From the NCBI RefSeq assembly GCF_900019265.1, contig NZ_CYGX02000095.1, forward strand, positions 1-64,000: a stretch of DNA of 64,000 nt, written 5' to 3'. A program made the position numbers and the translations under genes. The notes beneath the pieces were generated by a model. The model was given only the letters and a program-made list of their open reading frames with translations. It did not search any database and had not been told where the DNA came from. Shown piece after piece: positions 1 to 6,858 of this stretch (position 1 is the stretch's first letter; the number at the start of each line of letters is the position of its first letter). This DNA is from Paraburkholderia ribeironis. GTDB taxonomy: Bacteria; Pseudomonadota; Gammaproteobacteria; Burkholderiales; Burkholderiaceae.

Positions 1-340
1 CTGCTGGAGAACGAGGCGGATTGCCTCATTCGCCAACATAAAGCCGCGTGACCGGCCTCTCCCTGACCTCCGGTGTCAGACCGTAGCCCCTACCGCGCGA
101 GCGGTTTAGTCCGTCGGCCATCAAGTGACATTCAACCAGCGCTATCGAATGACCGAAGTTAGGTTCACAGCCGACGTCGAATAGGAGTTGGGATTTGGTT
201 GTACCGCCGCGTGGTGCGCGTCGGATACGCGGTGATGCCGGTCGCACGGAAGCGCGGGTTTCCGATTTTCGTACTGATCCCAGCTGCACGTGCTCGGCGT
301 TGCACGTGAACATCACTTCGAGCACGGCGCGCGGATAAAG
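1..340. other. Left edge, no supported gene
   Basis: A plus-strand frame is open from the first base and stops at 49-51, so it could be the last 16 codons of a gene outside the window, but that is too short to identify. A 99-codon minus-strand frame at 26-325 has no visible domain and an arginine/proline-rich composition typical of a chance frame. Nothing else is supported here. Confidence 0.4.
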
Positions 341-2170
341 TCATTCCGGCATGCGCCTGCGTTGGTCGATTAATTGCGCAACCGAGCTGAGAGTATCGTC
401 AAAGTAGGCGTCGAAGTCGGTGATGTCCGCCCGGTGATATTCGCTAAGGGCCGATTGGATGGTTTTCACTGCTTCCTCCAACCGGGCCGTGCCGCTCTCC
501 CGCTCGCCCAAATTCCGCAGCGCATTACCGAGGCCGTTCTGGACCACCGCCCAATCCAGCGGAACGCGTTCGCGAGTGTATTCCATCAGCGCCGCGCGGA
601 AGGCCGCCACCGCTTCCTCTAGGTGCGCCGTGTCGCCCACCCGCGTGCCCAGGCTCGAGAGCGCGGCCCCAAGATTATTTTGGGTGCCCGCCCATCCCAT
701 CGGGTCGCGCTCGCGAGTCCGTTCGGTGAGCACGATGCGGTAGATTGCTATCGCTTCTTCCAGTCGAGCCGAGTCGCTCTTCTGCTCGCCCAGATTCCAC
801 AGCGCAGCCGCGAGATTATTTTGGGCGATCGCCCAATCCAGCGGGAAGCGCTCACGCGCGTATTCCGTCAGCGCCGCGCGGTAGGCCGCGACCGCTTCTT
901 CCAGTCGAGCTGTGTCGCGCTCCCGCTCTCCCAGCCCCGAGAGCGCGGCCCCAAGGTTGCTCTGGATGTCCGCCCAACACAACGGGTCGCGTTCGCGTGG
1001 GTATTCGCTTAGTGCCGCGCGGCAAGCCGCCACCGCCTCTTTCAGATGGTCCGTGCCACCCTCCCGCTCGCTCAGCCTCCACAACGCGATCCCGAGATTG
1101 CTTTGGGTCACCGCCCAGCCAAACGCGTTGCGTTCGCGCGTGTTTTCGGTCAGCGCCGCCCGGAAGGTCGCTATAGATTCTTCGAGATGAGCAGTGTCGT
1201 TTTGCCGCTCGCCCAGATTGCGCAATGCTAAGCCTAGTTGGTTTTGGGTCGCCGCCCAATCAAGCGGGACGCGTTCGCGCGTGTATTCGGTCAGCGCCGC
1301 GCGAAAGGCCGCCACCGCTTCTTCTAAATGAGCCGTGTCGCCTACCCGCGCGCCCAGCGTCCGGAGCGCAGCGCCGAGGTTGGTCTGAATCGCCGCCCAG
1401 TTCAGCGGGACGCGCTCGCGCGGTGCGTCGGCGAGCGCTTGGCGGTAGATCGCGATCGCAGCGGCAAGTGCATCGTTGTTTCCAGCACGAGAGCCAAAGT
1501 CGCACAGTGCTGCCGCGGCGTCCAACGCGTATGACAAGCGCAGGTCGGAATCATCAATGGGAGCAAGCACGTGCAAGCCTTCCTCGAACCGCGCATGAGC
1601 GTCCGCGACGTTGCGTTGCCCCAGGGCGGCCCGGCCGAGTAAGGCACAGGTTTCGGCCTCTGACTGTAGTCCGGCGACCCACTCCGCCTGTGCTTCTCGC
1701 GCCCTGCGACGTCTTTGCTCAGAGATCACGCTCTTTCGTGCACGGATGTCGTTGAGTATGCTTGTCGCATCGTCGAAGGCACCTGCATCTAAAGCAGCAA
1801 TCGCCCGCTGGCGAAGTTCCGCGGTCTCACCGTCCTCACTGCCGGTTAGCGCCTGACGCATCGCGCAAAATTGTGTGGCGAGGGCGAGCAACGTACCGGA
1901 CCAGCGCTCAGGCGGGACATCGTCGTGGCCAACGATGCGAAGCATCGACCGTACTGCCTCGCGCGTCATGCCCAACTGCTCGGCTAATTCTTTGAGTTGC
2001 GGGGTGAATTGTTGGATAAGTCCGTCGCGTTCAGCCTTGAGGAGCTGCGCGACCTGTGCCGCGCTGTAGCCGACAGAAAGACGCTTGCCCTGCAGCACGA
2101 CCGCACCGGGCCCAACATCTCCGATAAGGTATCGTGGCAGCCCCGAGGGCATGGCGCTCTGGGAGCTCAT
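341..2170 (-). CDS. TPR-repeat protein, copy 1 of duplicated module
   Basis: 609 residues, function unknown. Residues about 14-34 carry a glycine-rich segment (IGDVGPGAVVLQG then LSVG) that is also present in the protein encoded just upstream. Residues about 55-90 contain a helix-turn-helix-like stretch (LAEQLGMTREAVRSML). From about residue 245 there are seven tandem repeats of 47 residues, each with RERxPLxWAxxQxNLG and LEEAVAAxRxALxE, which is the pattern of long TPR units; TPRs normally form protein-binding superhelices. No catalytic domain such as CHAT peptidase or NTPase is visible. The start lies 5 nt after the upstream stop, so the pair is probably cotranscribed. A 650-residue paralogue is encoded at 4000-5952. 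A sensor or scaffold role is inference. Confidence 0.85.
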   Translation of the reverse strand: MSSQSAMPSGLPRYLIGDVGPGAVVLQGKRLSVGYSAAQVAQLLKAERDGLIQQFTPQLKELAEQLGMTREAVRSMLRIVGHDDVPPERWSGTLLALATQFCAMRQALTGSEDGETAELRQRAIAALDAGAFDDATSILNDIRARKSVISEQRRRRAREAQAEWVAGLQSEAETCALLGRAALGQRNVADAHARFEEGLHVLAPIDDSDLRLSYALDAAAALCDFGSRAGNNDALAAAIAIYRQALADAPRERVPLNWAAIQTNLGAALRTLGARVGDTAHLEEAVAAFRAALTEYTRERVPLDWAATQNQLGLALRNLGERQNDTAHLEESIATFRAALTENTRERNAFGWAVTQSNLGIALWRLSEREGGTDHLKEAVAACRAALSEYPRERDPLCWADIQSNLGAALSGLGERERDTARLEEAVAAYRAALTEYARERFPLDWAIAQNNLAAALWNLGEQKSDSARLEEAIAIYRIVLTERTRERDPMGWAGTQNNLGAALSSLGTRVGDTAHLEEAVAAFRAALMEYTRERVPLDWAVVQNGLGNALRNLGERESGTARLEEAVKTIQSALSEYHRADITDFDAYFDDTLSSVAQLIDQRRRMPE

Positions 2171-2175
2171 GGAGC

Positions 2176-3027
2176 CTACTTTACAAACGCGTCAATAGCC
2201 GCTCTGGTGGCGGCCTCGGACACCGTGCCCAGAGTCTCCTGCGCCGCCTCGCTTTTGAGAATGTCGCCGAGCGCGTTCCCTACCCCAGACGCGCTGCTGC
2301 CGAACCACGACTTGGCGTCGATCAGCGCGCGACGGAGCACGCCGGGTGATTCCTGAGCCTTGGCGAGGCCTTCGGCAACCGCCGCCGTCTTGTCCTTGGC
2401 AAGCGCGCGGGTGTCATCATCTAGCGACGCGTCCTTGTCGATCTGGTCCAGTAGCGCGGCGAATTGCCGGGCGAGCGTCTCGCCTTCGGGCAGGTCAGCG
2501 ACCCCTTCGATCCAGGAGATGTTCTCGCCCTGTGCGACGCGGGCGCCCGCGCCGACATAGCCGATCTGATAGCTGCGTTCCGGTGTGGGGTTCGGTTTTT
2601 CGGACTTGGATTTGTCCTTCGTCGGGGTACGGGGCTGGGACGTCCCCGTTATTTCGGGTTCAGTGTTTCTAAGCAATTTCGCGACGTACTTTTCGCGGCC
2701 AAGTTCTGACGGTTGATTCAACCCTTCTTTTATCGAACTGGCAACCTTATCTTCTGATTTCTCGAGAGTCTCGATTATCAGCGCCTTCAGCGCCCCGTAT
2801 CTTTCGGGATCTTTCTGAAATACAGAACTATCATGAACAATCTCGTTCAGCAACTCCTCGGTCTTGGGCGATTTTCTTAGTACAAGAGCTAATTCCTTTT
2901 CAAAACTCCTTTCATACTTGCTTTTCACGAAAGTCTTAAGAATATCCCGAAATGCCTTGGCGACGCCCACTCCCATCGAGATTACTGCTCCTGATACCGC
3001 GAGTATAGAAAGTGTTAAAGGCTCCAT
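2176..3027 (-). CDS. Membrane-anchored protein with glycine-rich motif, copy 1 of module
   Basis: 283 residues, unrecognised. Residues 4-24 are hydrophobic and could be a membrane anchor. Residues about 38-120 form a charged helical region. A low-complexity Lys/Pro/Thr linker follows (about 122-150). Then comes the motif IGYVGAGARVAQGENISW (about 155-172) and a helical C-terminal domain ending AATRAAIDAFVK. The part from about residue 150 onward is very close to the whole 143-residue protein at 5957-6388; the N-terminal half has no counterpart there. The ATG is preceded by GAGG at normal spacing. It sits between the membrane protein at 3038-3418 and the TPR gene at 341-2170, all on the same strand with tiny gaps. 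The N-terminal half as an effector and the C-terminal half as an adaptor is inference. Confidence 0.85.
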   Translation of the reverse strand: MEPLTLSILAVSGAVISMGVGVAKAFRDILKTFVKSKYERSFEKELALVLRKSPKTEELLNEIVHDSSVFQKDPERYGALKALIIETLEKSEDKVASSIKEGLNQPSELGREKYVAKLLRNTEPEITGTSQPRTPTKDKSKSEKPNPTPERSYQIGYVGAGARVAQGENISWIEGVADLPEGETLARQFAALLDQIDKDASLDDDTRALAKDKTAAVAEGLAKAQESPGVLRRALIDAKSWFGSSASGVGNALGDILKSEAAQETLGTVSEAATRAAIDAFVK

Positions 3028-3037
3028 TTTTAAAACC

Positions 3038-3418
3038 TCATCTCATGAAATCGGGGAATGGTTCCTGAAGCCGTATATGTCTATTGTATCTTTCAGCCGT
3101 GTGGCAAACAAACATCAAAAACATTCCCGCGCCACAGACAAATAAAATAAGGGCCTCGTGGGGCGGATGTCCCTTAACGCTGAGTCCATAAAATAATATA
3201 TAGAAAACTGCTTCCATGAGCGCGACGCCAAATAGACCTTGGTATTTGGATGCGACCCCGATACCAATCGCATACATCGATGCCGTCAACGCGACAGATT
3301 CCGTTTTCACTGCGTCCGAGATGAGCCATTCGAACCCGAGGGGGAAAAGCGGCCAAAGTATCGTCAAGATCACGCAAAACAGGAATTGCTGCCATGACTT
3401 TGTCATATTTTTCCCCAC
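3038..3418 (-). CDS. Small four-helix membrane protein
   Basis: 126 residues with about four hydrophobic segments (near residues 9-33, 41-58, 60-78 and 86-105) and a charged C-terminus. No family recognised. It is the first gene of a three-gene minus-strand run: its stop is 10 nt from the start of the anchored protein at 2176-3027 and overlaps the latter's ribosome-binding region. An alternative start is Met5 at 3406. The base composition here is visibly more AT-rich than the flanking TPR gene, which suggests that this gene and the N-terminal half of its neighbour have a different origin from the rest of the module. Confidence 0.7.
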   Translation of the reverse strand: MGKNMTKSWQQFLFCVILTILWPLFPLGFEWLISDAVKTESVALTASMYAIGIGVASKYQGLFGVALMEAVFYILFYGLSVKGHPPHEALILFVCGAGMFLMFVCHTAERYNRHIRLQEPFPDFMR

Positions 3419-3999
3419 CCGCGTTTACGAAACTAGCAACTATCGTGGGAAACGGATAGTGTCCTTTGTTACCAGCGCAGGCGTTCGGGCTTCGAACGCT
3501 CTAGCATGAGCATAGGCGCTCATGATTCCCCACACAACGCGAGTGGCCGCCTCCAACGGCGGAGCCGCCATGCAAACGCCCGTTCCAGGTCGCGACCAAG
3601 CGACCGCAATTGGGCCGAACTTAGGCGGACACTTACCTCGCACCACGCCGTTTGCGTCGCCTCCTCGAGTCGGTCGAAAGTTCAACGGTCGGCCGGTATT
3701 GCTGCCTGCCCGTCCATCCGAAAGGCCGTCGTCGAGCGAGTTCAGTGTTTGAGAGAACTGTCGGCTCGTTTGACTCTGGATCCGGTGCACCCACTGGAAT
3801 GGGACTTCCGGCCGACCGGTTTAGATGGTGACTCACGGTTCGTCGGTCGAGCCAACTCCGTTTCCGCACGTTGCGTACGGCGGCCTAGATTCCGAAGGAG
3901 AGTTCGTGCCCGCGGGTCCGTATGGTTCAAGCGCATCGCGCCAATTGACCTGCCTATTCCAGTCTCGAATGATCTCTGCCCGCAGGAAAGGTGAATCTG
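3419..3999. other. Gene-free spacer between the two module copies
   Basis: Open frames here overlap each other on both strands, lack ribosome-binding sites and show no domain. Two small inverted repeats are visible: CGTTCG/CGAACG (3482-3498) and CATGAGC/GCTCATG (3505-3524). Neither has a T-tract, so neither is a clear terminator. This stretch must hold the promoter for the three-gene run at 341-3418, but no convincing -35/-10 pair was found. Confidence 0.5.
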
Positions 4000-5952
4000 T
4001 TACGGCGACTTGCGCTGGCGCTCTGCAATCAATCTACCAAGCGCGCCCAATGACTCGTCGAAGTAGGTATCGAGATCACCGATGCCGGCACTTTGGTACG
4101 CACTACGCGACGAGTCGATCGCTTTCTGCGCTTCCTGCAGGCGGGCCGTGCCACTCTCCCTCTCGCCAAGTTTCCAGAGCGCAGTTCCCAGGCTGAACTG
4201 GATCGTCGCAAAGCCCAGCGGGTCTCGCTCGTGCGTGCGTTCAGCTAGCGCCTCGTGGTAGGCCGCCACCGCTGCTTCCAGGTGGGCGGGGTCATTCTCG
4301 AGTTCGCCTAGCGTCGCGAGCGCGTTTCCCAGGTTGTGTTGGGTCGTCGCCCAGTCCAGCGGGACGCGCTTGCACGTGCGTTCGGTTAGCGCCGTCTGGA
4401 AGGCTGCCACCGCTGCTTCCAAGTGGGCGGGGTCATTCTCGAGTTCGCCCAGCGTCGCGAGCGCGTTTCCCAGGTTGGCCTGAATCATTGCCCAGAACAG
4501 CGGGTCTCGCTCTCTCGAGTGTTCAGTCAGCGCCTCGTAGTAGGCCGCCACCCCTTCCAGCAGGCGGTCCGAGTTTCTCTCGCGCCGGCCTTGCATCGCG
4601 AGCGCGTTTCCCAGGCCGGACTGAATCGTCGCCCACAACAGCGGGGCTCGCTCGCGCGTGCATCCAGTCAGCGCCTCGTGGTAAGCCGCCACCGCATCCG
4701 CGAGGCGGCCCGTGCCGCTCTCCCGCTCGCTCAGCCTCAAGAGCGCATTTCCGAGATTGTGTTGGACCGTCGCCCAGAACAGCGGGTCTCGCTCGCGCGT
4801 GCATCCAGTCAGCGCCTCATGGAAGGCCTTCACCGCTTCCGCCAGGCGACCCGTGTCACTCTCGCGCTCGCTGAGGCTCAAGAGCGCATTTCCGAGATTG
4901 TTCTGGGTCGTCGCCCATCCCAGCGGGACGCGCTCGCGCGTGCGTACCGTCAACGCCTCATGGTAGGCCGCCACTGCATCCGCGAGGCGGCCCGTACCGC
5001 TCTCCCGCTCGCCTAGCTTCGCAAGTGCATTTCCGAGGTTATTCTGGATCGTCGCCCAGCCCAGCGGGTCTCGTTCAGGTGTGCATTCAGTCAGCGCCTC
5101 GTGGTAGGCCTCCACCCCTTCCAGCAGGTGGTCCGTGCCTCTCTCCCGCTCGCCTAGCTTCGCGAGCGCTGTTCCGAGGTTGCTCTGGATCTTCGCCCAT
5201 TCCAGCGGGAAGCGTTCCCGCGGTGCGTCGGCGAGTGCCCGGCGGCTGCCCGCGATCGCAGCAGCAAGTGCATCGTTGTTTCCGGAACGATCTCCGAAGT
5301 CGAACAGTGTTGCTACAACGTTCAACGCGTATGAGAAGCGCGGCGCGGGATCATCAATGGGCGCAAGCACGCGCAAGCCTTCAAAGAACCGCGCATAGGC
5401 TTCCGTAACGTTGCGTTGCCCCAAGGCAGCCCGGCCGAGTAGGGCGCAGGTCTCGGCCTCTGACCGCAGTCCGGCGACCCACTCCTCGTGTGCTTCTTGC
5501 GCCCTGCGACGTCTTTGCTCAGAGATCAAGCTCTTTTTTGCGCGGATGTCGGTCAGCAGGCTAGTCGCATTGTCGAAGTCACCTGCATCCAAAGCAGCAA
5601 CCGCTTGCTGTCTCAGTTCCGCAGTCTCGCCGTCCTCGCTGGCTGTCAGATCCTGGCGCATGGCGCGATATTGCGTAGCAATGGCGATCAACGTGTCTGT
5701 CCAGCGCTCGGGCGGGACATCGTCGTGGCCGGCGATGTGGAGCGTCACGCGCACCGCTTCGCGGGACATGCCAAGTTGCTCGGCTAATTCTTTGAGCTGC
5801 GGCGCATATTGCTGGACAAGTCCATCGCGCTCAGCTTTGATGAGTTGCGCGACGTCTGCCGCGCTGACGCCGACAGAAAGATGCTCTCCCTGCAACACGA
5901 CAGCGTTGTTGCCAACATCGCCGACCCGGAATAGCGGCACCTCGGCGGGCAT
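4000..5952 (-). CDS. TPR-repeat protein, copy 2 of duplicated module
   Basis: 650 residues, paralogue of the protein at 341-2170 with closely similar N-terminal 240 residues. Residues about 8-28 hold the shared motif (VGDVGNNAVVLQGEHLSVG), followed by the same helix-turn-helix-like stretch (LAEQLGMSREAVRVTL). It has eight 47-residue TPR units rather than seven. Two of the C-terminal units were copied recently: at DNA level 4261-4335 and 4402-4476 (offset 141 nt, exactly one unit) differ at three of 75 positions. The ATG is 4 nt from the stop of the small protein at 5957-6388, so the genes are probably coupled. Function unknown; no enzymatic domain seen. Confidence 0.85.
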   Translation of the reverse strand: MPAEVPLFRVGDVGNNAVVLQGEHLSVGVSAADVAQLIKAERDGLVQQYAPQLKELAEQLGMSREAVRVTLHIAGHDDVPPERWTDTLIAIATQYRAMRQDLTASEDGETAELRQQAVAALDAGDFDNATSLLTDIRAKKSLISEQRRRRAQEAHEEWVAGLRSEAETCALLGRAALGQRNVTEAYARFFEGLRVLAPIDDPAPRFSYALNVVATLFDFGDRSGNNDALAAAIAGSRRALADAPRERFPLEWAKIQSNLGTALAKLGERERGTDHLLEGVEAYHEALTECTPERDPLGWATIQNNLGNALAKLGERESGTGRLADAVAAYHEALTVRTRERVPLGWATTQNNLGNALLSLSERESDTGRLAEAVKAFHEALTGCTRERDPLFWATVQHNLGNALLRLSERESGTGRLADAVAAYHEALTGCTRERAPLLWATIQSGLGNALAMQGRRERNSDRLLEGVAAYYEALTEHSRERDPLFWAMIQANLGNALATLGELENDPAHLEAAVAAFQTALTERTCKRVPLDWATTQHNLGNALATLGELENDPAHLEAAVAAYHEALAERTHERDPLGFATIQFSLGTALWKLGERESGTARLQEAQKAIDSSRSAYQSAGIGDLDTYFDESLGALGRLIAERQRKSP

Positions 5953-5956
5953 GGCG

Positions 5957-6388
5957 CTATTTCACAAATGAGTCAATGGCCGCCTTGGTGGCTGCCTCGG
6001 ACACCGTGCCGATGGTCTTTTGCGCCGCCTCGCTTTTGAGGATATCGCCGATCGCGTTGCCTACCCAGGACGCAGTGTTGCCGAACCACGACCTGGCATC
6101 GATCAGCGCGCGACGGAGCACACCAGGCGATTCCTGAGCAGTGGCAAGGCCTTCGGCAACTGCCGCCGTCTTGTCCCGCGTAAGCGCGCGGGTGTCATCA
6201 TCGAATGACGCGTCTTCGTCGATCTGCTCCAGCAGTGCGGCGAATTGCTGGGCGAGCGTCTCGCCTTCTGGCAAGCCGGCGAGCCCTTCGACCCAGGAGA
6301 TGTTCTCGCCCTGTGCAACGCGGGCGCCCTCGCCGACATCGCCAATATGGTAGCTACGTTCCGGTGCTGCGTTCGGCTCGTCGGCCAT
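5957..6388 (-). CDS. Small protein with glycine-rich motif, copy 2 of module
   Basis: 143 residues. It corresponds to the C-terminal half of the 283-residue protein at 2176-3027 and is nearly identical over about 130 residues: the motif IGDVGEGARVAQGENISW (about 15-32), then a helical domain ending AATKAAIDSFVK. It has no membrane anchor and no N-terminal extension. The frame is open further upstream, but the ATG at 6388 is preceded by AGAGGAGG at good spacing, so I chose this start. It is paired with the TPR gene at 4000-5952. Function unknown; the conserved pairing and the motif shared with the partner suggest that the two proteins act together. Confidence 0.85.
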   Translation of the reverse strand: MADEPNAAPERSYHIGDVGEGARVAQGENISWVEGLAGLPEGETLAQQFAALLEQIDEDASFDDDTRALTRDKTAAVAEGLATAQESPGVLRRALIDARSWFGNTASWVGNAIGDILKSEAAQKTIGTVSEAATKAAIDSFVK

Positions 6389-6858
6389 GGATACCTCCTC
6401 TGTCGACACACGGGGCGGGCGCCCCCGTCCATGCAAACATCCTCGTGTTTCATTGTAGCGCCGCTCACTGCAAGGGGCACAACGGCAACTTTGGAGCGGG
6501 GTACGGACATTCGCAGACACCAACCGAGCGGCAGGTCAGGGGCGACTTCGGCCGACCGCGACGAACAGTGGTCGGCGGCACACGACGTTCAGCGAGCGGT
6601 CAGACCTACTGTTCGATTCGCTGCACTGTTACGCAAACCAAGCGAACGAGCGACGCGCACGCGAGCACGACGATCCTACGTACATCGTGATGCTGTTGCA
6701 ACGCGTGATCCTCGTCAGCATCGAAACGATGGGGATTGTTCGGACCGTCCCGTCGCTGCAAGGATGAGCGTTGGACCGTTGCGCCCTCGGAACGCCCAAT
6801 GCGGGGCATCCGAAGGGGCGCGGACGTACGCTAGGTTTGATCGGTGGCTTGGGCCGGC
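6389..6858. other. Gene-free spacer
   Basis: About 470 bp between the start of the small motif protein and the stop of the helicase gene. Several overlapping frames exist on both strands, but none has a recognisable domain or start signal. It should contain the promoter for the second module copy. No clear terminator for the helicase gene was found. Confidence 0.45.

Noticed and set aside
26..325. 99-codon minus-strand frame at the left edge
   Set aside because: No ribosome-binding site, no domain, and Arg/Pro-rich composition like a chance frame in GC-rich DNA.
3506..3994. 162-codon plus-strand frame in the module spacer
   Set aside because: Overlaps several equally long frames on both strands and shows no family features.
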